The position numbers and the translations under genes are program-made. DNA of 64,000 nt from Karstenula rhodostoma CBS 690.94 (Eukaryota; Ascomycota; Dothideomycetes; Pleosporales; Didymosphaeriaceae), in the NCBI GenBank assembly GCA_010093485.1, contig MU001512.1:270842-334841 (forward strand), given 5' to 3'. The notes beneath the pieces are model-generated. The model saw only the letters and a list, made by a program, of their open reading frames with translations. It made no database searches and was not told the origin of the DNA. Positions 26,446-38,792 of this stretch are shown in pieces; the stretch's first letter is position 1, and each line of letters starts with the position of its first letter.

Positions 26446-29306
26446 CTATATCGCGATCCTCTCAAAGCTATACTTGGGCACGCGCTTGCTGATCAGCATA
26501 CCCATTTCTCTGGCGCTCCTCTCTTTCTTCTGCCCGCCCTTGCCCGCCTTCGTCTTCTTGATGCCGAGATCTGGCTTCGAGCCCAGCGGCAGCATGGGCA
26601 GCTCGTCGACCTTGGTGTCCAGCGCGAACGGCTTGCCCTGCTTTTCCAGCGCCTTGCTGCTCGGCTTCTGCGACTTGGGGAGCTGTGAGCTGTACCGCAG
26701 GAGCTCGCTCAGGATGCCGCGGATGTAGCGCGCTTCCCAGAAGCCGGTGAGGGCTTCCTCGGCGTCTTCGCGTAGCTCTTGGATGAGCTGGTCGGTCGAG
26801 GTGTCGCCGACGGATGTGAGCCAGAGGCTTGGGCCGATTGCATCGAGGGTGCAGCTGAGGAGGGAAGCAATGATGGCCACTGCACTGTCGTCGATCTCCT
26901 CGGAGGAGGGTTCGCTCTCGACTTCTTCGGAATCGCCGAAGTCGTAGGGAGCGGTCCAGCCACCGTTCTTCAGCTCGTAGTGCAGCACCTTGATCAACGA
27001 CTCGAGATCGTGCCGCGAAAGCATGAAACGAAGTGTAGAGCTGATGGCATTCGGGGGGAATGTGTGGAGGCGCATCAAGGCTGGTCGGAGTGTGCCACTC
27101 ATGATTGCCAACCCGTTGTCAAGCATGGCCAAAGCACGATCTATCTCATGTGATGCCGCGTCGAGTTCGGATGCAATGTCCACATCCATAGAAGTTCCAT
27201 TCGCGTCGGTTCCATTCGTGAGCAGCTTAGTGTTGTTCTCGGTCTTGGGCTGGTCGTCGAGGCTTTGCATCAGGAGCTTCACTGCCTGCACCACCTCGCC
27301 GACCGGCAAGAAATGGCCGTGGTTCAGAATTGCTGAGAGTATATGCAGCTCTTGGTCGAAGTTTACAACAGCGCGAACGATATCGCCATCGCGAATGGGC
27401 GTGGTGATACCAAGGTTGCTGGATGAGTCGTCTAGAAGAGCACGGCGGATGGATTCTTTCGTGAGGTTTCCAGAGTGCATGAGCCATTCGAACACGTTAG
27501 GCGGAAAGAATTCAACTTTCAAGTATCCGCTGGGGCCGTGTGATGAAGGTGAGTCTACCCATTTGAATATCCTGCTCAATGCGTACGCAGCATACTGTTG
27601 GTGTCGAGATCGCTTGGCCGCAGACAATGTCTTCGAGAGGATCTTGGAAAGTATCCACTTGCGTGGTAAGTCAGAGCTTTCCTCTCCATTCGTCCCGGTG
27701 GTTGCTACTGCATCGTTTCCGTTGACTGGCTTCTCATCCGTTCCAGATCCGGGTTCCAGCTTCACACCCAATTCGGCTGCAAAGATTTCCTCAAACCTTG
27801 CAACTTCCCCCTTGCGGGCGTATTTGTCAAGTTTAGGTACTCTCTCTCGCCATCTCGCCATGTCCTCTTGGTCATTTTCTGACTTTGCTGCGATGCCCCT
27901 TCCGAGCGAGTCGATGAGTCGGGCGCCCTGTGACTTGACGCGCTTGCGCCGGGTACTTTCGCCAAGTTGGAACCCAACAAGCTCGTTGTTCCAAGACCCC
28001 ACTGCTAACCCCTGGTCAGCGTAGTAGGCTATCAATGCAGGAGCCTTTGATATGGACTCTCCAGACTCGGGTCCGGTGTGCTTTCGCTTTCGGCCCTCTT
28101 TTGTTGGACTTTGAGGGCTCGTTTCGACCGAGCGCTCCGCGTGAACGGAGTTGTACTTGACGTTGACTATTTGGCAAGCTGAGTGCGACGTAGTAAACAG
28201 GAGGTCTTGTGAGATGCGCAGAAACGAATCAACGGGGAGGGTAGAGTTGCTCAATTCTGATGATATCTTTGGAACAGTTCCAGAGAAATCGTACGTGACA
28301 AGCCCAGTGTTACTGAGGTGGTGTATAGCTCCATTGATGGCATGGACGACGAACTGGTCATGTCCGGATTGGGAAGTTGATACAGATCCCAGGGTCGATG
28401 CTGGGAGTTCCCAAGCGGAAAGGTGCTTCAGCGGCGGGAGGCGGCTGGACAAGAGATCGGGCGAGCGTGGTTGGAGTTGGAACAGAGCGACCATCCTGCG
28501 GCCATCCGCCTCGCGGCCAATCACGGACATGACATGAGTGAGGTCCAGAAGATCTGACTTGTCGTCCAGCGAAGGATTCAGTACGGCGACTATATCTTCG
28601 CGATTGTTCAACAAGCCGTGGGTGAGAGCTCTCGCCGGATTTATGGATGCATGCTCAATCTCAAAAGCGTTCTTTGAAGATAGCGCGAGGTTGGAAATGC
28701 TTGCCACCCATCTGACCACCTCAAGGTCGGATGACAGGCAAATCACATCGCCGTTTCCAAAAGTGACCAGAACTTCGTGCGGCGCATTCTGTTCGGACGC
28801 TCCAGCGGGTACGGGGACCACGTCTATAGATACGATTCTCTGCGAAGTGTCTGACGGCGTATAGGTTGTCTTGACGGTATCCGCGGTGGAATCTTTGCGA
28901 ATCTCCTCGGCGAAACACACAAGATGAGGTTTCGCACCTGGCGTATTCTGAGATACGAATGCATACGTGTAGCGGCGCGACGCTCTCTTGGAAGAGCCCT
29001 TGTGGTATACGGAAAACGGAGCGGAGGCGAAGGAGGTCTGCGGCGGCAGAGCGTAAGACGTGATTAATTGGGGATTTTGCAGCTTTTATTCGTCAGTCTT
29101 GGTCGCAGTAAGTGCCGATGCACACCCACACTGTAGATGGAAACCCCTTCCCCGTCCAGTCCTATCGCAATCTCAGTGCGCTTCCTCTTTTTGTTGCCGC
29201 TGATGCTGCAGACGCTGGCAGCATGAGTGCGCCCGTCGCGAGAGCTTATTGAGTGCGGCAATGAAGCCAAGGTAAAAGGCGCGCCGATTTCCTGGTCGGA
29301 CGACAT
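26446..29306 (-). CDS. utp8: Utp8-like SSU processome (UtpA/t-UTP) subunit
   Basis: The predicted protein is 937 residues from two exons, 29,306-29,130 and 29,082-26,446. The 47-bp intron (donor GTGGGT, CTGAC branch, acceptor AAAAG) joins the frame as ...VSIYS/LQNPQ.... The N-terminal part resembles the fungal Utp8 beta-propeller domain: an FTLASLP-like opening, a GRTHAASVCSISG block, a KKRKR basic run, then SYALPPQTSF. The C-terminus is basic (GKGGQKKER) and ends KRVPKYSFERIAI, as in relatives. Utp8 belongs to the nucleolar UtpA complex, which starts pre-18S rRNA processing and supports rDNA transcription; in yeast it also acts in tRNA export. The gene is divergent from the Elg1-like gene with 569 bp between starts. 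Confidence 0.75.
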
Positions 29307-29875
29307 TGTTTTGCCAGACGGAGCGTTGCAGCTCGCTCGGGGTCTGCGTGGGTCGTTGTTGGGCTGGTCAATCGATGCGCGAACTGTCGCAAAAAAAGTT
29401 CCACTTCAGATGCTGGCGTGGCGGGCCTCTTTTTCTGCCGGCGGTGAAAGTGGAGCGCAGTCCTTGGCACTCGGCTGCCCGCTGCACCCTCTCGACCTCT
29501 CGACTCGACTCGAATAGCAGTCCGCGCGTTGGCCGCACAGAAGGTGTGAAATCGCCTATCAATCTGACTGATCGTAGAACTCACCACCGTACTTGGGTTT
29601 TCAAGTGGAACTCTCAAACGTTGCCCTGCCTCGCAAGGTGGTTTGCAGCGCTGTGATTGGCCGATGCCCCCAGCCTGCGCTAGAGACGTGAGAGCGCGTC
29701 AGGCTGGAAGTCGCGTTGCCGAACGCGACTTCCTAAACGCCTTCACTTTCCGCTTCCACCAGCCCCGACAATCCAACCTCCCACATATAGACACAATCGC
29801 ACCTTTCTCCCGCTTTCAATCTCTTCCTCAATCGTAGAACCTTCCAAACCATGCTCCGGTAGCTGTAGCTTGTAA
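29307..29875. promoter_or_regulatory. Shared promoter region of utp8 and elg1
   Basis: This divergent intergenic region serves two nuclear housekeeping genes. Near the Elg1 start it contains a four-codon upstream frame (29,851-29,862). I cannot assign specific factor sites. Confidence 0.6.
29851..29862 (+). other. Minimal upstream ORF (ATG CTC CGG TAG)
   Basis: The ATG has a favourable context (AACC before it) and the frame ends 13 bases before the Elg1 start codon. If it is inside the transcript leader it could lower Elg1 translation. Leader extent is unknown. Confidence 0.35.
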
Positions 29876-32800
29876 ATGGCCCTCACTGCGGTGCAGACCG
29901 CAATGAATCTGGAGGAGAAGCAGAACGTACACCCATTCTTTTCAAAACCCCACAGTGCGTTTCATGTGGCTACAATATTCCTACAGGATGCCTAACATGC
30001 TCAGAAACCACCGCGCCCGAGCCGCAGCCGCCATCAATCGAGGCCCCGGCCAACAACGCCGAAGATGACCCCGACTACGAGCAACACGAGAAGGCGGGGA
30101 AGGCGCAAAAGAAACGAGGGCGGAAACCTGGCAGTGCGAACAAGAAGAAAGAGAGCCCTGCAGGAAAGAGCCAGGCGCTGATGGAGAGGTTTACACAGCC
30201 GGCGCGAAGTCTGCCTGCTGCAGAGGGCGCGCACGTCGATGCTGAGCAAATACTAGGAGAACCAAACTTAGAGCAAGATCCGAACCAAGACAGACGGAAG
30301 CGAAGGAAGACAAACTCGCCGCCTCCAACGCGGGGTAGTACAGTCTCGGCTTGTGTGCCTGAGAACGCATCATTAGACTGGCACCAGCAGCTCGAGCTTG
30401 AAGCTGCCCCGACGATGGCATCCCAAAACACGCCCGCCAATCTCAAATTGCTTCCAAACCGCGATAATGAAACCCTACCTGCGGATGGGCACGGTCGACC
30501 TGCGACACCGCCAATCGATGCTTCGGCCGAACCTAGCACCAGTGCTGCTCAGTGCTCAAACTCCACATCACCGACCAGCAGAGCGAGCCCGAAAAAGAAG
30601 ATCAAGATTAGCCGGAGCGGAAAACTCGTCTCAAGTCCTCCTCCCGGGGCGGAGCCAGAAGCAACACCCCCCAAAAAGCGACGAGGTCGGAAGCCGAAGC
30701 TCAAAGCTATCCCGACGGTCACAATTATCCGATATGGACAAACCGCGCAGAATCAGCGTGCTATAGGAGAGAAGATTGACGCCATTCTCAGGGGCGAGAA
30801 CCTTGCACTCCGTCCAGTAACTCCAAAGAAAGCACCGGCAAAGCCTTCCGGACCACCTAAACCCACGCATCCTTTCTTCCTCGGAAAACCCGCGCACAAA
30901 CCGGACGAAGCTGCTGCAGGTGAGCAAGCAACAGATGGCCGATCTTTGCCATCTCCAAGAGCTCAAAAAAAGAGTGCGGTGACACCCGGAAAGCTGAAGC
31001 TTCAGAGCCAGGGCTTCCACTCCTCGGTCGACCCGCCGGCCTTTGGGGGAAGGACCAATCACCTTCCAAAACAGGCCGGTCTAATTGAAGCGGCCTGGCC
31101 TGCAAAAGATATTGCACACGTTCGCAATCTGAACGTCGTCACGCCATTGGAGTCCAACACATTGCCAAAAACCCCTTCTCTCAAAGCTCGCAAATTGAAA
31201 AATAGGGTCCTCACAGTTTCACCGGATGAAGATTTGATCTCGAGACTAGCAGCACAGCTCAGACACTCAATTCGCAAGCAAAACGACGCACCTCACTCCG
31301 ATTTCGCACCACCTGAGGATGTGCGCCTGCCTACACGCTTGCTGACTACGGGTGTCAGTATTCAAGAAAAGATCCGCACTCAGATTCTGTCGCTCTCACC
31401 TTCAATCGAACAAGGGAGTAGCGCACATCCGGCAACTGCTGCAATTTTCGCTGGCATCCAGGATAATCTTACAGCATTTGACCTGGGGAAATGCGAAGCT
31501 CTCTCTTGGGTTCAGAAATATGCCCCACAATACTCCTCGCACGTTCTACAGCTTGGTAAAGAACCTGCAACCCTTAAGGATTGGCTGCAAAGCCTCAAAG
31601 TACTCGCCGTGAGTGGAAAACACTCCAGCGAGAAAGCTTTTGGAAAGCCGCCCAAAAAGAAAAGAAAGACTGTCGAAGATGACTTCATCGTCGATAGCGA
31701 CGAGGAGGAAGAGGAGGAAATGGTCGAGTTATATCAAGAGGACTGTGAGAACCACGAAACGACTTTCGCGCCGGCCTCTCTGCGACGAGTTCGTTGGACC
31801 AGAAACAAGAACGTTGTGCTCATCAGTGGGCCGCACGGCTGCGGAAAGAGTGCCATGGTCCAAGCTGTGGCCAAAGATCTGGGTTTCGAGATATTCGAGA
31901 TTCACTCCGGCAGCCGCCGTTCAGGCAAAGACATCCAAGACAAAGTCGGCGATATGACTGCGAACCATCTGGTCAGCCACAACCGGGTCGAGACACTAGC
32001 GAGGCCAGAGGCGATACCAGTGGACGACACTGATACTGAACGTCACAGCGATGCCTTGCGGAAAGATCTCGATAGCGGGCGACAAGGCACTGTGATGTCC
32101 TTCTTCAAATCCAAAGGCCCGGCTGCAGAAAAGCCGAAGCCGATAACGAAGGCACAGGAACCCACCCGGAAAGTGACGTCATCCGGACAAGCTACCTTAC
32201 CGATTGCACAGTCACAACGCAAATCACAGAAACAGTCGCTGATTCTGTTTGAGGAAGCCGACATTCTGTACGATGAAGACCAGGGGTTTTGGGCGCAGGT
32301 GACAAGATTGGCTTCTCACTCAAAGCGACCGATCATCATTACCTGCACAAATGAAGCTCTCATCCCAGTGCATGAACTCCCTTTGGCCGCAATCCTGCGG
32401 GTGTCGCCCCCTCCTATGTCCCTCGCGACAGACTATATGGTAGCAATGGCAGGCCATGAAGGCCACATCCTGGAACGGGACGCTGTTTCCACTTTATATC
32501 GATCGAGAAACTGCGATCTTCGAGCCAGCATCACCGAGCTGAACCTTTGGTGTCAGATGTCTGTGGGCGACAGGAAGGGTGGGCTGGAGTGGATCTACCA
32601 ACGATGGCCACCCGGCAAAGACATGGACGAGAGCGGCCGACCGCTTCGCGTAGCCAGCGAAGGGACCTACATGCCGGGCATGGGATGCCTTTCTCACAAC
32701 GTGTTTGAGTCTCAAGATCACATTGGCTTCGATCGCACGGAAGAGCTTCTCAAAGAGACATGGGATGAATGGGATGTCAAACCCAACGAATGGAGTGGCT

Positions 32801-33651
32801 TCTATGATATCGGATCCGTGTCCCACGAGCAAAGCAGAGGCAGAGTGGATGAGCTCAAGCGCCTCGAGTCCATTATAGATTCTACCAGCGCGGCTGACGT
32901 ATTCTGCTGCGCCGGCATGCCATCTTATGAGCCCTACTTCAAAGAACGCACTGACCCATCGTTGCCGCAACTCACTGAAAAGGCTCGTCTCAGTTACACT
33001 CTCGCCGCGCCAGTTCTTCAAGTCGATCACGTCGCCGACTTCAGCCACTTCGACACCAGGATGCTCACCCAAACTCATCTCCAGGTCCAACGCACGTACG
33101 GTGGACAACCGTTTCCCGATGCAGAACAATCCGTGTCTATGCCATCTACCGAGCAAGCCTTCACATCCGCCATCCTCGACCACAAACTCCGCCAGACCTG
33201 CGGAATCCAGCTCTCACGCCCAGACTTCTCCCGCGCATTCGACATCCTCGCCTGCCCGCCCGACACCCTTCCCGCCCTCAACACATCATACAACCTCACC
33301 GCCTCCTCCTTTGATCGCACCTTTCGCATCGTCGTTGAGGATCTGGCGCCATACGTCCGGAGCATAGTCGCCAGCGAACTGGTGCTTGAGAGCCAGCGCA
33401 TTCGTCTGGGTAACTTGCTCTCGGAAGGAGGCAGAAGCGGGAACAAAAGGCAAAGGACGACCAGAGCGGCGCGGACGGCGCTCGAGGGGGGATCGAGGGA
33501 TACGAAGAGGAGGGAGAGGTGGTTTGGTGCAGAGTTAAATCGTGCGCTGGCCATGGGGACGGCGGGGGAGGGATGGGCTGGTATGGGGTTTAGGGACCAG
33601 GCGGCCGAGGGGAGTGAGAGTGTGAGTGTGGCTGGTACACAGGAGGAGTAG
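29876..33651 (+). CDS. elg1: Elg1/ATAD5-like RFC-type AAA+ ATPase (PCNA unloader)
   Basis: The spliced protein is 1,241 residues (exons 29,876-29,954 and 30,005-33,651). The 50-bp intron has donor GTGCGT, CCTAAC branch and acceptor CTCAG. A first exon of 26 codons carries a VHPFF motif common at the N-terminus of fungal Elg1 proteins, followed by a long disordered, Lys/Pro-rich region. The AAA+ core has a Walker A GPHGCGKS (about 635-642) and a Walker B-like LILFEEAD (about 772-779), the form seen in Elg1/ATAD5 rather than in Rfc1, Rad17 or Ctf18. A PIP-like QGTVMSFF lies at about 720-727, between the two Walker motifs. The family forms an alternative clamp loader with Rfc2-5 that removes PCNA from chromatin after replication. 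The assignment rests on motif style and length; the C-terminal end is low-complexity. Confidence 0.8.
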
Positions 33652-33942
33652 ATGGGCGTTGGGGTTTACATATGCATCTCGTGGGTATTCAGGTTGAGAT
33701 ATGCATTGCATTGCATTGGGATGAGGAGCATCAGGATGTTGGAGCATTTTCGGCAAGATTTTGGGAGCATGAAATGGGTATCATGATATCTATGAATCGT
33801 AGCATACGCATACGCGACTAGCACTCTAGTCAACCATCATCGCATGTCCACTTTCGCTCACTCGGCGTTTATCCATCCCGCCCATGTAAGCGTAACTGAG
33901 GCCTTCTTTTCCCCAGCCCTCATAACTTCGTTCTCCTACCCC

Positions 33943-34605
33943 TCATATATCAGGATCGACATCATCCGGCAGCGGGATCGCCTGCAGCTGCGGTTCCTCC
34001 ATGAGCAGCGCACCCACCGGCCCCGGCGGATTGTCTCCCGCATCCACACCCCCCACCACCCCCGCATCCGCCCCATCCATCTCCAAATCCCCCAACGTCA
34101 CCCACTCCCCGGCCTTACCCTCCCCCTCATCATCACCCCCCAACGCGCCAAACGCATTCGCCTTGGCCGCCTTTTTCCGCTTCGCCTCATTAATATCCTC
34201 CCACCCCTTCCGGCGCTCCTTGACCTTCTTCTCGCGCCCCAGGCTCTTCGCGACCTTGAGCGCAAGCTTATCGTTGTTCTCCTCTGCGCGCTCGGCGGCT
34301 TCGACCTGGCGCAGGCGCTGGGCGCGCTTCAGCGGCTTGGACTTGCTGGCGCGCTTGGAGATGCCGGACCCGGTGGATGCGGCGAGGATGTGCGGTTTTG
34401 CGGTTTTGGCGTCCGGAGAGGTCGAGGAGCGCGTTGTGCGGAGGTTGGAGGGCTTCGCTGCTGTGGGGGCGTCGATGCTGGGGGAGGCGGCGCGGCGGGC
34501 GGCGCGGGAGTGGGTTGAGATTTCTGGGGGTGGGTGAGCAGGGGGTCGGTGGGGAGGGAGGGAGGGAGACGTACGGCGGGTTTTGGGTTTCGCTGTTTTG
34601 CCCAT
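33943..34605 (-). CDS. alb1: Alb1-like ribosome biogenesis protein
   Basis: This is a small, highly basic protein. I place exons at 34,605-34,575 and 34,523-33,943, giving 203 residues. The 51-bp intron (GTACGT...CCCCCAG) is a multiple of three without a stop, so a retained-intron form of 220 residues would also be open. Splicing joins MGKTAKPKTR to a THSRAARRAASPSI block, the conserved opening of Alb1 homologues. The middle is a Lys/Arg/Glu-rich helix and the C-terminus is acidic. In yeast Alb1 partners Arx1 on pre-60S particles during export. The gene is convergent with Elg1 (291 bp apart) and divergent from the NmrA-like gene. Confidence 0.7.
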   Translation of the reverse strand: MGKTAKPKTRRTSPSLPPHRPPAHPPPEISTHSRAARRAASPSIDAPTAAKPSNLRTTRSSTSPDAKTAKPHILAASTGSGISKRASKSKPLKRAQRLRQVEAAERAEENNDKLALKVAKSLGREKKVKERRKGWEDINEAKRKKAAKANAFGALGGDDEGEGKAGEWVTLGDLEMDGADAGVVGGVDAGDNPPGPVGALLMEEPQLQAIPLPDDVDPDI

Positions 34606-35225
34606 TTTGGCGGGTGGGTTCGTGGAGTGCTTGTGGGTGTGGTTGCTTGTGGTGATTTGGACTTGCGGGTTGGATGAGGCGGTCTCACGGCGATGTGGTA
34701 TGCTCGATCGGAGAGGTTTTTCGGGCGTGTGGGTGAAGAAAGGTTGTTGTTTTGGTGTTTATGGTGGGTGAGATGGTCCAGCCAAAATTCCAACGGCAGA
34801 AAGTTTTGCCAAGATTTCGGCCCGCTTTTGTGCAGGGGGGCGCTTGTGGAGCGAGTGGTGGGGACTAGGGGATTGGCGTGGTGGAATGCTCTCGGGAGAA
34901 ACCGAGAAACCAAACAGTCGAAAGGAGGCAGGAGAACCGACTTCGAATGCCGGCTGGATAACTTGGGCGATATATCACAGGGACAGAAAAAAACGATTAT
35001 GTGAAAGACAATTGCTGCTGTGCGGACGAAGTTCCTCGCAGGCTCGGGCAACGACTAGGCATCCACAAGGCAGCAAGGCGGCGCCAACGACAACCCCACA
35101 GTTACATCAGCTCATCTTGAGTCCTACAGATGTATATGTTTGGGGATTTCTCCGGTAATTTCTATCAACACAATTCGAATACAACAAGAACCCCCGAGAA
35201 CAACATTGATTGAAGATTTGAAGAG
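34606..35225. other. Divergent intergenic region (alb1 / NmrA-like)
   Basis: These 620 bp lie between two start codons. The region contains no recognisable repeat or RNA gene and presumably holds both promoters. Confidence 0.5.
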
Positions 35226-36335
35226 ATGGAGTTCAAGAACATCACCATTCTGGGAGTATGTCGGTCAAGAGGATTGGGAACGGAGTAAAACAACATTGCA
35301 TTTACTAACCAGAAAGGCCCGCGGAAACGTCGGCACAGCGCTCATCGGCGAGCTTCTCAAGAACCCGGACCAATTTACGATTACGGCTGTCTCGCGCACA
35401 GCATCGACCTACACGCCACCCCCTGGATCCAACATTGCCGTCAAGGCCGTCGACTACGACTCCCTCGAGTCCCTGAAGGATGTGTTTGCCGGCCAGGACG
35501 CAGTTGTGAACTGCGTCACGGGCAGGGCGACGCAGTACGAGCCCTCGAAGCTCATCATCGACGCTGCTGTTGCCGCGGGCGTGAAGTTCTTCTTCGCAAA
35601 CGAGTTCGTAGGGAACGTCGAGAGCCCGCAGTTCAAGCGGCTGCCTGAGTCTGCCGCTGGGGCTAAGCTCAGGATCAGGGAGTACCTCTCGCAGCTTGCA
35701 GCGGAGGGCAAAATTACGTGGACGGCGCTCAACGGCGGGCCCTTCTTCGACATGTGTACGTGCCCCCTTCCAACCAAACGTCTGCGTGCTGTAAAAACGA
35801 ACTCTTATTGACGAAAAACACAGGGCTCATGAATGGCCCCGCGGGCTTCGACGTCAAAAACAAAGCCGCCCGCATCTACGGCACAGGCGCCAATCCGCTC
35901 TACTGGACGCCCCTCCCCACCATCGGCACCGCTGTCGCAAACATCCTGCGCAACCCCTCCCCCGCGCTGAACCGCGGCATCTACATCAGTCCCTTCGCGC
36001 CCGGAACTCTGACGCAGAACAGCCTCCTCGCAGCCCTGGAGGCCGTCCTTGACACCAAGTTCGCCGTCACGCACGTCGATGTCGCGGCCATCAACCTAAA
36101 TGCGAAAGCTGCGTTGGAGAGGGGGGATTTGGGGAAGGCGATGAGGGGGTTTACGATTACCAATCAGTTTTACGAGGGGGACTGTGGGAATAATTTGGAG
36201 GGGATGACGGAAAACGAGATGTGTGGGGTAAAGGAAGTTAGCGTGGAGGACGCGGTTAGGGATGCTATTGCGACGTACGGTGTGGAGGGCAGTGTTGTGG
36301 AGAGTATGTTTCGGGTGGAGGCTTCTGAGATTTAG
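35226..36335 (+). CDS. NmrA-like / isoflavone-reductase-like NAD(P)-binding protein
   Basis: Three exons (35,226-35,255; 35,317-35,755; 35,824-36,335) encode 326 residues. The first intron (61 bp) has donor GTATGT and a TACTAAC branch; only the AG at 35,315-35,316 keeps frame. The second (68 bp) uses donor GTACGT and acceptor ACACAG. The start MEFKNITILGARGNVG carries the glycine-rich dinucleotide motif of the atypical SDR/NmrA family (G10, G13, G16), split by intron 1. A VKFFFANEFVGN block matches the family's active-site region. Members act as NAD(P)H-dependent reductases or redox sensors; the substrate cannot be read here. It is convergent with the small gene downstream. Confidence 0.78.
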
Positions 36336-36466
36336 AGGCGGGACTGCCCCGTCTACCCACACCATGGATCGCTAGCGTCGATTGAATACGGTACTTCGAT
36401 ATGGGGCTTTTGTGTCTATAGCTGAGATGCTCCTCCCACGAGGTGTCTAAACTCTTGTCAGGCCTG

Positions 36467-36866
36467 TTAAGGCAACACATTCATTACTTCAGCCAATACA
36501 ACCTCCTCCAAACCAGCCATAGCGCCGTTCTGCTGGTCTACGACTTTTCCCTTTGCGATCTTCGTCCAATTTCCATTCCCGTGTTGATACACAACGTGAA
36601 GAGCCCATGACCGCCGTGTCTGCCCGTTCCTAGCACGGTCGCCATTTCCTGCGTACGGTATCAAGGCGATGTGCAGCCTGCTGATATCGAACGTAGATGT
36701 TCTCTTTCCTACGAGGAAAGCGATGTGGTCTAGGCAAGCTGGTGAGTGATTACACGTGCGTTGTAATTGAATTGAGCATACAGGCCAGCTGCCAGAGTCG
36801 TTCTTTCGATAGTCTCTCCGATCCTATCCCTCGTAGTAGTTCGTGGATTTGTGCATGCACGGGCAT
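36467..36866 (-). CDS. Small hypothetical protein (two exons)
   Basis: I do not recognise this gene. A spliced frame of 118 residues is supported: exon 1 36,866-36,782 starts with ATG (MPVHAQIHELLRGIG...), a 43-bp intron (36,739-36,781; GTATGC...CACCAG) follows, and exon 2 runs 36,738-36,467. The frame is continuous through the intron and would otherwise be broken. The product mixes a helical N-terminus with a more beta-like C-terminal half containing SWALHVVYQHGNGNWTK, followed by a helix, and has no signal peptide or membrane segment. The gene is convergent with the NmrA-like gene, 131 bp between stops, and lies downstream of the viperin homologue on the same strand. The intron is at the short end for this genome, which lowers confidence. 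Confidence 0.5.
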
Positions 36867-37322
36867 AATTTTTTTTAAACTAGATATGATTTCGATTGAG
36901 AGGTGGGAGGAAGATACTCTATAATGATTTTAATTTCATCCAATATTGGAGTATTGTGAGATGAGAGAGACGCATGTAAAGGTGGTGGGATGGCGACAAG
37001 CCGGGCGGAGCGCTACTCTCTCCGTTTGATCATGAACTGGCATCTGGATGTCAAAATCGCTCAAGCAAACTATCCTCGTTTACCCAATGCCAAGAAATAT
37101 CAGCATTTATTGTAGCATCTAGAAATGCCGGATAGCCTCACTTCCCCAAGAGATTGGCAAACTAACGGTATAGGATTTCCACACCCGCCCGACATCTAGG
37201 AGTCCGATTGGAAAAAAGACTCATGAACGCCAGGAAAATCCTTCAAAAGTCGACCTCGGTCGTGACACGTGATACAGGTAATCGCTTGAACAAACAGTCT
37301 CACGTACTACCACCGCGTTCCA
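36867..37322. other. Intergenic, nothing recognised
   Basis: These 456 bp separate the small gene's start and the viperin homologue's stop. They presumably contain the small gene's promoter and the viperin terminator. No repeat or RNA gene was seen. Confidence 0.5.
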
Positions 37323-38351
37323 TCACCACTCCAGCTCTTTCTTACCACCACCCCCGCAGCTACCTTGCTGAGTCTGATCCAGCCTAGTCCAATCGTAAAT
37401 GCCGCCTCGATCAGCAAACGACTTCTTGTCCCATACAATCTGCTCCATAGCCTTCTTCACCCCGACGTTGAGAATCGACTCGCTCTTCGTCATCATGCCT
37501 TCGCCCTTATCCAAGAAGCACATGTATTCGTCCAGAAGGAGATAGCTGCTCGCCATAGAGTTGTTGTCCTCGGGTACGTAGCACGGCAGATGTTTATGCC
37601 TATCGCAGAACGTCCGCCACTGCTCGTCGGTAACCAGGAAGTCCCGCGCATCCCGCTTCCTCGTCTCATCGTCGTTCTCGCCGGCAACGATGAGGCACTG
37701 GAACACTTTCCATCGAAACGGTGCGAGCTTCTCGATCTCGGACACCATGTTCTCGTCCCAGTTGTGTGCATTGACGACGGTGTTGAGCTTGAACTTGACG
37801 CCGTACTTCTTGCACCACTCCGCGATCTGGAACAGGCGGACTACGTTGAGTCCATCGTCACCGCGTCCGATCTTCTTGTTCGTCTCCGGGTTGAAAGAGT
37901 CGCACGATATGGCGAGGATGTCGAGGTACTGTCCGTGTTGCTTCATCCATTTCTCGCGGATCTTGCTGCCGTTGCTAACAATGCTGACGCTCTCGACGCC
38001 TAGATCCTCTTTGCAGTATCGAAGAAGCATGGCGAGGAAGAGAGGGTAGAGAAAGGGCTCTCCGCCTGCGATGTTGAGTTTGCGCATACCAGCCTCCTTG
38101 AGAAGGCGGAGACCGTGCTTGGCTTCGTCGATAGAAAGAACGAATGAGGACGTGTCGGTATGGAAACAAAAGCCGCAGGTGTAGTTGCATTTCCGGGAGG
38201 GGAAATAGTTGACGGACACAGGGGCGTTTGGGTCGTTCTTTGGCTTAGACTGTTGGCCAGTCGCGACATAGCCGTAAAGAATATATGCGGCTACCAGCAC
38301 AATGAAGATGGGAATTATAGCTGCATTCGTGAGGATTCCAAGAAAAACCAT
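37323..38351 (-). CDS. Viperin (RSAD2)-like radical SAM enzyme
   Basis: This single-exon gene encodes 342 residues. The start is the ATG at 38,351; the upstream in-frame extension lacks an ATG. An N-terminal hydrophobic helix (about 9-30) would anchor it to a membrane, as viperin's amphipathic helix does at the ER. The radical SAM cluster motif is CNYTCGFC (C55, C59, C62). Viperin-type blocks follow: FCFHT, KLNIAGGEPFLYP, SIVSNGS, LDILAISCDSF, RWKVFQCLIVAGEN, the substrate-side YLLLDEYMCFL, and SILNVGV. The protein ends in a terminal Trp (ELEW), as vertebrate viperin does, where that residue recruits Fe-S assembly factors. Viperins convert CTP, or other NTPs in some microbes, to chain-terminating 3'-deoxy-3',4'-didehydro nucleotides. 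It is divergent from a nucleotide-kinase-like gene 441 bp away. Confidence 0.9.
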   Translation of the reverse strand: MVFLGILTNAAIIPIFIVLVAAYILYGYVATGQQSKPKNDPNAPVSVNYFPSRKCNYTCGFCFHTDTSSFVLSIDEAKHGLRLLKEAGMRKLNIAGGEPFLYPLFLAMLLRYCKEDLGVESVSIVSNGSKIREKWMKQHGQYLDILAISCDSFNPETNKKIGRGDDGLNVVRLFQIAEWCKKYGVKFKLNTVVNAHNWDENMVSEIEKLAPFRWKVFQCLIVAGENDDETRKRDARDFLVTDEQWRTFCDRHKHLPCYVPEDNNSMASSYLLLDEYMCFLDKGEGMMTKSESILNVGVKKAMEQIVWDKKSFADRGGIYDWTRLDQTQQGSCGGGGKKELEW

Positions 38352-38792
38352 GATGATAATTGGGATAGGAAGAGTGTTGAGTGTGTTCGGGTGTGCCGTA
38401 GTCAAGAAAGAGCGTGGCTCGAATGCGATTATAAACAAGACGCGTTGGCACGACGCGGTGTCACCTGCTGTGGTCAGGTCACGCTGGCTGCCAAGTGATT
38501 TTTTGGTGTTAATGCGGGGGAAGGGAGTGGTGGGATGTTTAGGTGCGGCGGAGCGCCTTCCGGACGTCTCATGAAGATATCCTCTCCCCGCAGGTCACCA
38601 TCAGAAAGTTTCCACGTGTTTGCTCTCAACGACATCTTACCAAACCCCGTGCAAATACCACGAGGCGGTTGTCAGTGGCCCAAGCAAAACACAGCGGAGG
38701 TCGATCACAAAGTCGGCAAACAGAGCTGATATCAACTCGCCTTATCTACCACCGCATGAAGCTGTACCAAACTGTCGTTGCAGCACTTTGAG
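38352..38792. promoter_or_regulatory. Shared divergent promoter, viperin-like and kinase-like genes
   Basis: The 441 bp between the two ATGs must drive both genes and could give joint induction. There is an imperfect CACCTG...CAGGTC pair near 38,461-38,485. I cannot assign a known regulator. Confidence 0.5.
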